Shown piece after piece: positions 11,827 through 24,077 of a stretch of 64,000 nt of DNA; position 1 is the first letter of the stretch, and every line of letters starts with the position of its first letter. A program made the position numbers and the translations under genes. The notes under the pieces are model-generated. The model was not told the DNA's origin. It ran no database searches and saw nothing but the letters and a program-made list of their open reading frames with translations. This DNA comes from Okapia johnstoni. Its lineage: Eukaryota > Chordata > Mammalia > Artiodactyla > Giraffidae. Location of the stretch: positions 63,974,730-64,038,729 of the forward strand of contig CM044317.1 in the NCBI GenBank assembly GCA_024291935.2, given 5' to 3'.

Positions 11827-11888
11827 ATTGGTTTAGGTTCATTGAACAGCAATATTGATTGGTTTAGGTTCATTGAATAACAATATTG
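11827..11888 (+). repeat. 31-bp tandem duplication
   Basis: Two adjacent 31-base units (11827-11857 and 11858-11888) sharing ATTGGTTTAGGTTCATTGAA and differing at two positions. Confidence 0.95.
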
Positions 11889-12167
11889 CCACTTTCCTGA
11901 CTTTAACTTAGTTAATTATCTCTAGGAAGGATTGTTCGCAGCAGAAAAGTTGAAGAGAGGACTGTTTGGTGAAGGAAGTAGAAAGTTCTGAGCAATAATA
12001 CTTCTCTTTTCCCTTTTAAAAATCCTTAGGCTTTAAATGACCATATTTTACTTGCATTTAGTGAACGCAATGTTATTCTGTTTATCTGGTTTGAATTATA
12101 GAATTGGGTGCCTGTATTTTAAAGAAAAAGACTTAAAATGGATCTACAGATTAATAACAATAGAAAT

Positions 12168-12284
12168 TATATATATATCTATACACACATATATGTACAT
12201 ATATACAGATACATAACATATATACATATGCATGCATAGCGTGTTTATATATGCATATATAATATATGTGTATGTGTATATATA
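12168..12284 (+). repeat. AT/AC-rich low-complexity tract
   Basis: Imperfect TA, CA and TATG dinucleotide runs over about 115 bases, an interrupted microsatellite. Confidence 0.85.
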
Positions 12285-12388
12285 CCACGATTTAAAATGT
12301 TTCTATTACTTGTTCATATGATTCAATTGTCTTTGGGTCTGTGAATGCTATGGTTGAGACTGCAGATAAAAGATGAAAAATTCAGTTC

Positions 12389-12515
12389 CAGGAGTTTCTT
12401 GGTGGCCTAGTGGTTAGGATTCTAGGCTCTCAACTGATGTGGCCCAGGTTTAATCCCCGGTTGGGGAACAAAGATCCTACAAGCCACACAGCACAGTCAA
12501 AAAAAAGAGAAAAAG
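12389..12515 (+). mobile_element. CHR-type tRNA-Glu SINE
   Basis: Sense copy: 'ttcttggtggcctagtggttaggatt' then 'ggttggggaacaaagatcc', ending in an A/G-rich tail. Confidence 0.85.
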
Positions 12516-13266
12516 TATTAAAAATTCACAGTTTCTGCCCTCAAGAAAAGAGGGATTTTATTCATCCTTTTATCTGTAAAAATCCCTACTTCTTTGAAGT
12601 GCACACCATCCAACAATAATACTCTGTTTTTTCCTCTATGAGTCTTGTACTGTGCCCCTGTCTCTTTCTCCTAAGTCTCCTTCCTCTCCATCCTAAGTTC
12701 TGTATCTTTTGGGGTGCCTTTAGTGTTCAATATCCTCGTCCCACACTTCCTTGAACTCATAAAAATTATCTATCTACATTTCCAGTTCTCTACAGCTGTC
12801 TACTCTTGTTTGTATCATAATCCTCGTTATACCTGAAATTTCTCTAATCAAAAATCTTGAATCCCCATGTGCACTCTCTTGTCATTATCTCGTTTCCGTT
12901 CAGCTGCCACATGCTGCACTCATCATTCTACCTCATGGAGACTTCTAATCCTCGATCTACCCACGATCTCTCAGATAATCAGTTCATTTCTTATTTATCT
13001 TCTTTCCTTACCCCTTCCCCTTTTGCATCCCACAATTAAGTATCTCAACACTTATTCAGCAAAGCCTCAGTCGCTATTTAGCATGATCACTTTCTTTTGT
13101 TTCTCCTATACCTGGACAGCTGGTGCTGCTGGAGAGGATCATATCTGGGGTCATACACAAGATAACTTTTACCAAACCCCAGGTCATGACAATGCATGCC
13201 TGTATTTTCTTCTCAGAGTTTTACAGGTTTAGCTCTAACATACAAAGGACAAACAGAAATGTCTTT

Positions 13267-13483
13267 GGGGTTCCCCAATGACTCAGTGGCAGAGAACCTG
13301 CCTGCAATGCAGGAGCCAAGGAGATGCAGGTTCAATTCCTGGGATGGGAAGATCCCTGGAGGAGGGCGTGGCAACCCACTCCAGTATTCTTGCCTGGTGA
13401 ATTCTGCGGACAGAGGAACCTGGCAGGTTACAGTCCATAGGGTCGCAAAGAGTTGGACACGACTGAAGCAACTTAGCATGCAC
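13267..13483 (+). mobile_element. Bov-tA SINE with 14-bp target duplication
   Basis: Full sense copy bounded by perfect direct repeats ACAGAAATGTCTTT at 13253-13266 and 13484-13497. Confidence 0.95.
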
Positions 13484-13588
13484 ACAGAAATGTCTTTCTG
13501 GTGGGAGTCAGTGAAAATAATTATAGTTTACATCTTTTGTGGAAGAGAAGAAGGTACTTCAAATTCTTCTTGCATAAGAAATATATAG

Positions 13589-13950
13589 GGACTTCCCTGA
13601 TGGCCCAGCAGCTAAGACTCTGTGCTCCCAACGCAGGGGTCCTGGGTTTGATCCCTGGTGAGGGAACTAGATACCCGGGGCCGCAACTGCAGTCTCAGTG
13701 CTTTCTCTAAGTTGTGTCTGGCTATTTGCGACCCCATGGACTGTAGCCCGCCAGGCTCCTCTGTCCATGGAATTTTCCAGGCAAGAATACTGGGTTGCCA
13801 TTTCCTCCTCCAGGGGATCCTCCCCACCCAGGGAATGAACCTGCATCTCTTGGGTCTCCTGCATTGGCAGGCAGATTCTTTACCACTACCCCACCTGGGA
13901 AGCCCCCAATTAATACCTACTGCAGCCAAATAAATAAATACATATTTTTA
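13589..13950 (+). mobile_element. CHR-type SINE split by a Bov-tA insertion
   Basis: The head (gggacttccctgatggcccag to gccgcaactgcag) ends near 13690. The tail resumes after the inserted SINE at about 13907 with 'ctgcagccaaataaataaata'. Confidence 0.88.
13691..13906 (-). mobile_element. Bov-tA SINE nested in a CHR SINE
   Basis: Reverse copy from 'gtgtctggctatttgcgacc' to 'cccacctgggaagccc', placed inside the CHR element. It is therefore younger than its host. Confidence 0.92.
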
Positions 13951-14752
13951 AAAAAGAAATATATAGTTTATCAACAAGGGAGAGATTATGAATTCCTTTT
14001 ATATTTTCTCCATACTTTCCAGAATTTTTAAATTTCTTACAGAGAACAAATGTTGCTTCGATGATCAGGTAAAATTCCAACATAGTTTAGAAAACTTGCT
14101 GGCTTGGTTCACTTATGTCTGAGGCAGTCACTGTGAACGTGTGTCAGTTTCCTGTGTGCATTTGACCTAAACAGAGCCTAAGGAAGTTCTGCGACCCTCT
14201 AGTGCTTGGAGAGGGGGCTTCCCAGAACTGAAAACTGAAGCAAAGCCTTTTCATGGAGAGACCAGCAGAACTGGCCCCTCTGCTCTGTTTCATTTTACTT
14301 GGCTTGCTTTTTTTTTTAACTTTTCATATTATATGGTAACTTTTATCTCCGTAAGTATTAGGTTCACCAAACTGTAAAACTGTGATGGCAGGAATTTTAC
14401 TTAGCTAAGCTTTCTAAACCTGTTTTCCTTTTCTTTCTTTTCTCCTAAGCCTAATTGTTAACACCAAGCCACACTTGCCTTGCTTTTTAACCAATGTTGA
14501 CAAACGGCCAACAGTCCCAAGGTTAGCTCCAGGGCAAAAGCATCTCTTTCCACATCTCTTGAGCACAATCCTGCTCAGGCCACGGAAATGGAAAAAAACA
14601 AGTCTGGAAGAATTTTTTTGCCTTTGTCAGCTCTGCAAACTCAACTGATAAGTTGAAAATCAATGGGTGTCTTCCTCATTGTGGCACCAGAACTCTATAC
14701 ATTTCAGCTAAATTCATGTTATAAACAGTAAAGTTAAAAATATATGTGTTAA

Positions 14753-15690
14753 CATTTCTCCAAAGAAGACATACAGATGGCTAACAAACACAAGAAAAGA
14801 TGCTCAACATCACTCATTATCAGAGAAATGCAAATCAAAACCACATGAGGTACTATCTCACACCGGTTAGAATAGCTGCCACCAAAAAGTGTACAAACAA
14901 TGAATGCTGGAGAGAGTGTGGAAAAAAGGGAAGCCTCTTACACTCTTGGTGGGAATGCAAACTAGTACAGCTACTATGGAGAACAGTGTGGAGATTCCTT
15001 AAAAAACTGGAAATAGAACTGCCATACGACCCAGCAATCCCACTGCTGGGTGTACACACTGAGGAAACCAGAAGTGAAAGAGACACATGTACCCCAATGT
15101 TCATCGCAGCAGTGTTTACAATAGCCAGGATATGGAAGCAACCTAGATGTCTGTCGGCAGACGAATGGATAAGGTAGTTGTGGTACATATACATAATGGA
15201 ATATTACTCAGCTATAAAAAAGAACACATTTGACTCAGTTCTAATGAGGTGGATGAAACTGGGGCCTGTTATACAGAGTGAACTAAGTCAGAAAGAGAAA
15301 GACAAATACTGTATATTGACACTTATTATGGAATTTAGAAAGAAGATGGTAACTATAACCCTACATAAGAGACAGCGACAGAGACACAGATGTATGGAAC
15401 AGACTTTTGAACTCAGTGGGAGAAGGTGAGGGTAGGATGATTTGAGAGAATAGCATTGAAACATGTATATTACCATATGTGAAATAGATGACCAGCACAA
15501 GTTCGATACATGAAGCAGGGCACTCAAAGCCGGTGCTCTGGGACAACCCAGAGGGATGGGGTGGGGAGGGAGGTGGGAGATTCAGGATGGGGGGACACAG
15601 CCATGAATTATGGCTGATTCATGTAAATGTATGGCGAAGACCACCACAATATTGTAAATAGGCTTCCAATTAAAATAAATAGATTAATTT
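14753..15690 (+). mobile_element. 5'-truncated L1 with perfect 19-bp target duplication
   Basis: Last 0.94 kb of a ruminant L1. The ORF2 C-terminal region (peptides such as [15 protein letters not shown] and YYSAIKKN on the plus strand) is followed by a G-rich 3' UTR and a short 'ttaaaataaatagatt' tail. Identical direct repeats TTAAAAATATATGTGTTAA flank it at 14734-14752 and 15691-15709. The ORF is broken into at least two frames, so the copy is dead, but the intact duplication indicates a fairly recent insertion. Confidence 0.95.
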
Positions 15691-15867
15691 TTAAAAATAT
15701 ATGTGTTAAGATAAGATAAACCTGCATTGGAAGCCCAATCTTTCCACTTCCTAGCATGAAATACTTGGACAAAGTGTTCTGCCTTCTTGAGTTTTAGTTT
15801 CCCTCATTGAAAAGGGAATAATCATGTTTACACACAGAGCTTTTGAACGTAAGCATCATATGTATCA

Positions 15868-16305
15868 GTTCTAGTGACATGTATGAACCTAGAGGCTGTT
15901 ATACAGAGTGAAGTAAGTCAGAAACAAAAAAACAAGTATTGTGTATTAACACATATATATGGAACCTAGAAAAATGGTACTGATGAATGTATTTGCGGAC
16001 AGGGACAGAGACGCAGACATAGAGAGCAGACTTGTGGACACAGCAGGGGAAGGAGAGGGTGGGACAAGGGTGAGGGAGTAGCACTGACGCATATACACTA
16101 CCCGATGTAAAACAGATAGTTGGTGGAAAGCGGCTGCATAACACAGGGAGCTCAACCCGGTGCTCTGATGACCTAGATGTGTGGGATGGGGGGAAGGCTC
16201 AAGAAGGAGGAGACATAAGCATGCCTAGGCTGTTTCACGTTATTGTATGGCAGAAACCAATACAAAATTGTAGAGTAAGTACCCTTCACTTAAAAGATAA
16301 AAGAT
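15868..16305 (+). mobile_element. Second L1 3'-end fragment
   Basis: Starts near 'tgacatgtatgaacctagaggctg' and repeats the same 3' UTR order as the element just upstream (cagaaagt-like, gggacagagacgcagac, ggtgctctgatgacc, aaaccaatacaaaattgtaga). It is a different, more diverged copy. Confidence 0.85.
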
Positions 16306-16351
16306 AAGCATAGTAAATATTTAGAAAATGGTAGGCCATTTTAACAAAGAA

Positions 16352-19300
16352 TCAGTTCAGTTTAGTCGCTCAGTCATGTTCCACTCTTTGCGACCACAGA
16401 GATTGCAGCACGCCAAGCTTCCCTGTCCATCATCAACTCCCGGAGCTTGCTCAAACTCACGTCCATCGCATCGGTGATGCCATCCAACCATCTTATCCTC
16501 TGTCGTCCCCTTCTCCTCCTGCCTTCAATCTTTCCCAGCATTAGGGTCTTTTCAAATGAGTCAGTTCTTCACATCAGGTGGCTAAAGTGTTGGAGTTTCA
16601 GCTTCAGCATCAGTCCTTCCAGTGAATATTCAGGGTTGATTTCCTTTAGGATTGACTGGTTTGATCTCCTTGCAGTCCAAGGGACTCTCAAGAGTCTTCT
16701 CCAACACCACAGTTCAAAAGCATCAATTCTTTGGTGTCCAGCTTTCATTATAGTCCACGTAAGGTATGGAGTTAGAGTAGGTGAGGTTCAGAAAAAGAAT
16801 GAGACTGGCACTCTACAGGAACAGATCACCTTTAATGAGGTGAGAAGGGGCAGCAGTCAGACTAGCAAGCTGCTGCACTTATCTAAGAAAAGAGTAAGTA
16901 TATATAGGCATGTATGTAGAAAGCTACTGTCTTAAGGGGGCCTGTTCTTCTCCAAGTAGTAATCTCTTAAACGGCTGGGGCAAGGAGTTCTGGAGACCAG
17001 CCAGAGGCTGGGCTGGCTTGGAGCTGGGTGTAATCAACCTAATGTCTATTTTTCCTTTGGGTGAGAGAGTTCTCTGTTTTGCCTAGAATGGTGGAGAGGA
17101 CCTGAAAGGGAGTTTTAACTCCAAGATACCTTGAGCCATGCAACTTTCCTTCAGTCCAACTCTCAACATCCATACATGACTACTGGAAAAACCATAGCTT
17201 TGACTAGACAGACCTTTGTTGGTAAAGTAATGTCTCTGCTTTTCAATATGCTGTCTAGGTTAGTCATAGCTTTTCTTCCAAGGAGCAAGCATCTTTTAAT
17301 TTCATGGCTGCAGTCACCATCTGCAGTGATTTTGGAGCCCCCCAAAAACAAAGTCTCTCACTGTTTCCATTGTTTCCCCATCTATTTGCCATGAAGTGAT
17401 GGGACTGGATGCCTTGATCTTAGTTTTCTGAATGTTGAGTTTTAAGCTAGCTCTTAAACTCTCCTCTTTCACCTTCATCAAGAGGCTCTTTAGTTTTTCT
17501 TCACTTTCTGCCTTAAGGGTGGTGTCATCTGCATATCCGAGGTTATTGCTATCTCTCCCGGCAATCTTGATTCCAGCCTGTGCTTCATCCAGCCTGGCAT
17601 TTTGCATCATGTACTCTGCATAGAAGATAAATAAGCAGGGTGACAATATACAGTCTTAACGTACTCTTTTCCCAATTTGGAACCAGTCTGTTGTTCCATG
17701 TCCAATTCTAATTGTTGCTTCTTGACCTGCATACAAATTTCTCGGGAGGCAGGTCAAGTGGTCTGGTATTCACACCTCTTGAAGAATTTTCCACAGTTTG
17801 TTGTGACCCACACAGTCAAAGGCTTTGGCTTAGTCAATAAAGCAGAAGTAGATGTTTTTCTGGAACTCTCTTGCTTTTTCGATGATCCAACGGATGTTGG
17901 CAATTTGACCTCTGGTTCCTCTGATTTTTCTAAATCCAGCTTGAACACCTGGAAGTTCATGGTTCACATACTGTTGAAGCCTGGCTTAGAAAATTTTGAG
18001 CATTACTTTGCTAGCGTGTGAGATGAGTGCAATGGTGAGGTAGTCTGAGCATTCTTTGGCATTGCCTTTCTTTGGGATTGGAATGAAAACTGACCTTTTC
18101 CAGTCCTGTGGCTACTACTGAGTTTTCCAGATTTGCTGGCATATTGAGGGCAGCACTTTCACAGCGTCATCTTTTAGGATTTGAAATAGCTCAACTGGAA
18201 TTCCATCACCTCCACTAGCTTTGTTTGGAGCGATGCTTCTTAAGGCCCACTTGACTTCACATTCCAGGATGTCTGACTCTAGGTGAGAGATTACACCATC
18301 ATGGTTATCTGGGTCATGAAGATCTTTTTTGTACAGTTCTTCTGTGTATTCTTGCCACCTATACTTAATATCTTCTGCTTCTGTTAGGTCCATACCATTT
18401 CTGTCCTTTATCCAGCCCATCTTTGCATGAAATGTTCTCTTGGTGTCTCTAATTTTCTTGAAGAGATCTCTAGTCTTTCCCATTCTATTGTTTTCCTCTG
18501 TTTCTTTGCATTTATCACCGAGGAATGCTTTCTTATCTCTCCTTGCTATTCTTTGGAACTCTGCATTCAAGTGGGTATATCTTTCCTTTTCTCCTTTGCC
18601 TTTTGCTTCTCTTCTTTTCTCAGCTACTTGTAAGGCCTCCTCAGACAACCATTTTGGCTTTTTGCCTTTCTTTTTCTTGGGGATGGTCTTGATCACTGCA
18701 TCCTGTACAATGTCATAAACCTCCCTCCATAGTTTTTCAGGCATTCTGTCTATCAGGTCTAATCCCTTCAATCTATTTGTCACTTCCACTGTATAATTGT
18801 AAGGGATTTGATTTAGGTCATACCTGAATGTGGTTTTTTCTACTTTCTTCAATTTAAGTCTGAATTTGGCAAGAAGGACTTTATGATCTGAGCCACAGTC
18901 AGCTCTCCGTCTTGATTTTGCTGACTGTATAGTGCTTCTCCATCTTTGGCTGCAAAGAATATAACCAATCTGATTTCAGTATTGACCATCTGGTGATGTC
19001 CATGTGTAGATTCTTCTCTTGTGTTGTTGGAAGAGGGTGTTTGCTATGATCAGTGCATTCTTTTGGCAAAACTCTGTTAGCCTTTGACCTGCTTTGTTTT
19101 TTACTCAAGGCCAAACTTGCCTGTTACTCCAGGTAGCTCTTGACTCCCTACTTTTGCATTCCAGTCCCCTATAATGAAGAGGACATGTTGGGTGTTAGTC
19201 TAGAAGGTCTTGTACGTCTTCATAGAACTGTTCAACTTCAGCTTCTTCAGCATTACTGGTCGGGGCATAGACTTGGATTACTGTGATTTTGAATTTGCCT

Positions 19301-19646
19301 TGGAAATTAACAGAGATCATTCTGTCATTTGTGAGATTTCATCCAAGTACTGCATTTAGGACTCTTTTGTTGACTATGATGGCTACTCCATTTCTTCTAA
19401 GGGATTCTTGCCCACAGTAGTAGATATAATGGTCATCTGAGTTAAATTCACCCATTCTAGTCCATTTTAGTTCTCTGATTCCTAAAATGTTAATGCTCAT
19501 TCTTGTCATCTCCTGTTTGTCCACTTCCAATTTGCCTTGATTCATGGACGTAACATTCCAGGTTCCTATGCAATATTGCTCTTTACGGCATTGGACTTTA
19601 CTTCCATCACCAGTCACGTCCACAATGGGGTGCTGTTTTGGCTTTG
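16352..19646 (-). mobile_element. Long BovB LINE (RTE clade), decayed, carrying an insertion
   Basis: The 3' end lies at the left (reversed cagttcagtttagtcgctcag) and the truncated 5' end near 19646. Reading on the minus strand from the right, in order: part of the apurinic-type endonuclease domain (GTWNVTSMNQGKLE, ELKWTRMGE, RRNGVAIIVNK, about 19600-19350), the linker (about 18852-18115; WREVYDIVQDAVIKTIPKKK, NKASGGDGIPVELFQ), and reverse transcriptase with the catalytic YADD at 17535-17524. Several frameshifts and stops split the ORF, so no functional protein is expected. A 395-bp foreign segment interrupts it at 16758-17152. Confidence 0.93.
16758..17152. mobile_element. Unidentified 395-bp insertion in BovB with 6-bp direct repeats
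   Basis: BovB sequence stops after AGTCCA (16752-16757) and resumes with a second AGTCCA (17153-17158); the standard BovB text has one. The 6-bp duplication is the length made by many endogenous retroviral integrases, so a solo LTR is possible. However, the insert does not begin TG or end CA at the apparent borders, and I do not recognise the family. Confidence 0.6.
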
Positions 19647-20116
19647 GCAAAAGTAATCTGCATTCACCTGATAAAGAGAAAAGGTTCTCTATCCTTAATA
19701 ACAGAAAATGACTATTCACTGGATTCAGTTAAGAATATGACCGGTATTTACTATGTAGGCTAGTCTATATACTTTGTAAATAAAAATGGAGACAAATTGA
19801 AGCTCCCACACCACACTTTGTCCTCAAAGAAATTGTCCATTCATATCCAAATCATCTCTTGACTGGCTGCATAGTCAGCAGTCTTTTAGGATTTGCCATC
19901 ATGCAGACAGAAGTGGAAGCATTTGCAACACCAAGGTCTTTTCTGGGCTTTTTGGGGGAGATCAACAGTCCCAGAGGTGCAAATCTATGTGTAGAGTCAT
20001 TTGTGACTTTATGTGAAAGAAAGCCTAGAAAAAGGCACTTTAGAATGAAGACTAGATTAAACACCTGAGTCTTGGATAGGTCATTTATTTTATTTTTATT
20101 TTTTGGCCTCACCCCT

Positions 20117-20925
20117 TCAGTTCAGTTCAGTTCAGCCGCTCAGTTGTGTCTGAATCTTTGCGACCCCACGGACTGCAGCATGCCAAGGTTCCCTGTCCAT
20201 CACCAACTCCTGGAGCTTGCTCAAACTCATGTCCATCGAGTGGGAGATGCCATCCAACCATCTCATCCTCTGTCGTCCCCTTCTCCTCCTGCTTTCAATC
20301 TTTCCCAACATCAGGGTCTTTTCTAATGAGCCAGTTCTTAGCATCAGGTGAGATTCAGCTTCAGGATCAGTCTTTCCAATAAATATATAGGACTAATTTC
20401 CTTTAGGATTGACAGGTTGGATCTCCTTGCAGTCCAAGGGACTCTCAAGAGTCTTCTCCAACACCACAGTTCAAAAGTATCAATTCTTCAGCGTTCAGCT
20501 TTCTTTATAGTCCAGCTCTCACATCCATACATGACTACTGGAAAAACTATAGCTTTGACTAGATGGACCTTTGTTGTCAAAGTAATGTCTCTGCTTTTTA
20601 ATGTGCTGTCTAGGTTGGTCATAACTTTTCTTCCAAGGAGTAAGCATCTTTTAATTTCATGGCTGCAGTCACCATCTGCCATGATTTTGGAGCCCCTCAA
20701 AATAAAGTCTCTCATTGTTTCCCCATCTATTTGCCATGAAGTGATGGGACCAGATGCCATGATCTTCGTTTTCTGACTGTTGAGCTTTAAGCCAACTTTT
20801 TCACTCTCCTCTTTCACTTTCATCAAGAGGCTCTTTAGTTCTTCTTCACTTTCTGCCTTAAGGGTGGTGTCATCTGCATATCTGAGGTTATTTATATTTC
20901 TCCCGGCAATCTTGATTCCAGCTTA
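20117..20925 (-). mobile_element. BovB LINE 3' fragment
   Basis: About 0.8 kb of BovB from its reversed 3' terminus (ttcagttcagttcagccgctcag) to the RT region. The YADD codons are retained at 20880-20869, but the flanking frame is broken. The break to unique DNA is at 'ttgattccagc|ttaaatcatcc'. Confidence 0.92.
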
Positions 20926-22454
20926 AATCATCCCTTATATGGAAGATTTGGACTAGATAATCTCTAAAATTTCTGCTTTTCTAAAACTATGATCTGTGTC
21001 TAGATTTTGAATCTTTTTTGAAAAACACTAATTATAGACCACAGGCAGTAGAATATGTATTAGAGAATGATGAGTTGAGGAAGAAAGGGCTTTGGAGTTC
21101 CATAGATCTTCTTGAAATTGAAACTCGCAGGGTTATAAGGATGATTAATGATAACATAAAAAAGCACATGGAACTTGTAGATGCTCAACAAATGCAAAAG
21201 AAAAAGGTATTATTCTTGGGACTAGTTCTAATTAATGCATCTGATTAATCATCAAGAAAATATCAAATGTTAGCAGCAATATATAAGCCAAGGCAGCTGC
21301 CAAAAATTTTATGATTAAAAATATCTGTTTATTGAATTTTTAACACGAGATTCTTCAACTATTGTGCCATTTTAGGAGACGCTTTAAAATATACCATAAT
21401 TCACATCACAGGTCCTCCTATAGTATAAACACCTATAACAAATATGTGCTGAAGAATTAAGCCACTTTGAAGGTATTAACCATATACTGGTATTACAAAA
21501 GGGTTCAACTGAACAATTAAATCAAACATTTAGAAGCTGTAGACAATAAGACATAAGATTGTGTATTGAAAATTCCAGGTTAACTGAATTCTAAATCAGG
21601 TTGAAATTTTTGTAAAGATTTATCAAGCTTAGGAAAATCTGGAACAATTCTTCTTTTTACCTAAACATGGTTTTACTCTGAGAAACAAATACCAAAAATT
21701 ACATCATCCTAAAAAAGAGGTAGATGTCAAGCTAGGAGTCTGGAGGATATGTGGAGAGATAGGGGTGCTCAAACTTGCCAACCACGGAGAAAGTGTATCA
21801 GATTTGGGTAATTCCTAAAATCGAGGACAGGGATAGCATTAGGTCTAGGGTATATACATGAATGGACTCCTTGCTCTACAGACATGAAGACCCATGTATC
21901 CTGTTTATTTCTTCATGAATCTTTTTCATCAATGAAACAAAAATTGGGGAGTGGGAACAAGGAGACTAGTTTTCCAAACTATAATATACTTGAAAATGCC
22001 TCTCTGATAGGCCCGTCTAACTGATAGCAGTATCTAGGACATTAATTTTTTACTTTTAATGCTTAAAATTGTTTAAATGTAATTTATAATTTTAAAACAT
22101 CTAAACAATGCAGAATGTAGACAGATAATGAAAATGCCCTATAACCTTACCCCCTAAGAGTTAGCAACTCTAGTTAACAGCTTGGTGAAATTTCCAGATT
22201 GTTTTCTTTTTGGCTGTTACAAGATGATGCAACAAAGAACATCCTGTATCACACATCATTGTGCAATTTGTAAGCATTTCTACCTAGAAGTAAACTTGCT
22301 GGGTCAAAGAATACACAGCAAAAGTTGGCCAATTTTATGTCTACCAATAGTGCGTGAAAGTGCTTAAAATATTTTAGACCTCTTACACCGCTAGCAGTTG
22401 TTAATAAAAATGGTTAGGACCTGAGTTCTATCCTTTTCCAAGAGATAATTTAAA

Positions 22455-22645
22455 ACCACAGGGAGCCCAGCCTATGCTCTGTGATGACCTTGAGGGAAGG
22501 GATGGAATGCGGAGGGAGGTTCAAGAGGGAAGGGGTATATATACATGTATGTATATAATTATGACTGATTTGTGTTGTTGTACAGAAAAACCAATACAAT
22601 ATTATAAAGCAACTTTCCTCCAATTAAAAAAAATTTTTTTAAGTA
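22455..22645 (+). mobile_element. L1 3' UTR fragment near NEPN exon 2
   Basis: 'gggagcccagcctatgctctgtgatgacc' to 'acaatattataaagcaactttcctccaatt' plus an A/T tail, the ruminant L1 3' end. It ends about 150 bases before the exon-2 acceptor. Confidence 0.85.
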
Positions 22646-22797
22646 ATTCTAGTAAAAAAAATAAAATAGATCCTGAAGGAAAAAGCTGAAGTATCATTAG
22701 TACTGAATGATAATGTATATGGCTTTTTAAAAGTAATAATCCTAATTTACTGCTTTTCTTCTCTCTTCCACATCCCTGCTTTTTTTTTTTTTAATAG

Positions 22798-23699
22798 CTA
22801 TCTAACTTTACCCAAATGTTAGCTCTAGAAGATTTTCTTCTGCTGGCCAGTGGAACAGAGTCAGTAGAAAACGACACTTTCAAAACTCTGAGTACTTTGA
22901 AGACCTTGGAACTCTGGAAAAATAAGTTAAGATGGGTCCCCCGTGCTCTCCCGGCCAGCCTTGAAGTGTTAAAACTAAATGATAATTCAATATATGTCCT
23001 TTACGGATCTGATTTTGAAGGACTGAAGAAATTAAAAATCCTTGAGCTGAAAAACAATCTGATCTCTTCCGTCTCTGCCAGCATGCTCTCTTCCCTTGTC
23101 AGTCTGCAAAGCTTGATGTTGGACGCCAACAACATCGAGACTGTGGAGGGACCGCTGGCACTTCCCCACCTGAAACATCTGAGCATGGAGAATAACAAGT
23201 TGCATCTCATACCAGCTAGCTTCTTCACTTCCCTTCAGTCTCTGCAATTTCTCAGTTTCAGCAGTAACTTTCTGACTAAAATTCCTATTAATCTGCCCAA
23301 ATCTTTGCTCTCTTTAAAAATGGAGAGAAACCGCCTCAAAGCAGTAAGGTTTCGAGATATGAAACACTTGGAGAATCTTTCCCACCTTTACCTGTCAGAA
23401 AACTCACTCTCTTCCATCGAGGGGGCACAGCTCCTTGCCAATTTAACTACCCTTGAGGTGTCCCAAAACCAACTTCAAACGTTGCCCCTCCAACTACCAG
23501 CCCGGCTACAAAAGCTGGATATCAGCAATAATCTGATTCGGAAAGTCACGGCGCAAGATTTCCGGGACCTCCGAGATTTGAAACATTTGTTTCTGGACAA
23601 CAACGTTGTCAGCTTGTTTGAAGCCGGAGCCCTGCAAAAGTGTTCTCAGCTTTCCAATCTGGCCTTGGAGCAGAACCTACTCCTGTCTATACCTCTGCA
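22798..23699 (+). CDS. NEPN: NEPN (nephrocan) coding exon 2: leucine-rich-repeat array
   Basis: This 902-base exon supplies residues 64 to about 364, most of the LRR solenoid. It opens LSNFTQMLALEDF in frame from exon 1 and runs without a stop through alternating repeats (LKTLELWKNKLRWVP, LKILELKNNLISSV, LQSLMLDANNIETV, LKHLFLDNNVVSLF, LSNLALEQNLLLSIPL). Leu and Asn sit at the expected LxxLxLxxNxL positions. Potential N-glycosylation sites are NFT, NDT, NLS and NLT. The acceptor is TTTTTTAATAG|CTA. The donor is CTGCA|GTAAGTG, so Gln364 is split (CA|G). Reading through the donor gives an immediate TAA, so a gene model that misses this intron would truncate the protein here. No damage is seen. 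Confidence 0.97.
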
Positions 23700-24077
23700 G
23701 TAAGTGAGTCTTATCATCTATGGTACTTAACCAGAGAAGTCTTCCAAAGATGGGGGCAACCAAGTACATTATACAAGAAAGAAAAGTAGTCCAACTAAAC
23801 ATAATTTATCTGATTAAAGCTATCCAAGGGTTCAGAGGTGGAAGTTTTAAACAAGGGTTTGGAATCTCCAGCCCTCAAGCTGACTCCTATACTAACTTAA
23901 CCTTGCCTGTGGGACAAGATACCAGCAGGAGATCTATATTAGAAAATATGGAACTCCAGCTTCAGGGAAGTATGCTAACAAACATCACAGGGGGCTATTA
24001 CTTGTAAAAATGTGTTCTGGTTTTCTAAAATATGGCCAGGATCCAGCAACAGGCCCACTAGGCATGTGCTTAAGGGG

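Larger units (their letters stand above)
10475..22797 (+). other. NEPN: NEPN intron 1
   Basis: A 12.3-kb GT-AG intron (GTAATC donor; polypyrimidine T-run then TTAATAG acceptor). Outside the listed repeats it is AT-rich and has no coding signal. The longest repeat-free stretches are 10.5-11.8, 12.6-13.2, 13.95-14.73 and 20.93-22.06 kb. A diverged L1-like patch at about 22060-22400 (minus) is probable but not separately claimed. Confidence 0.9.

Noticed and set aside
14800..15429. Two plus-strand ORFs as genes
   Set aside because: C-terminal L1 ORF2 text split over frames inside a truncated L1 with target duplications.
18115..18852. 245-codon minus-strand ORF as a host gene
   Set aside because: It is the linker region of the BovB polyprotein, flanked by BovB endonuclease and RT in the same orientation.
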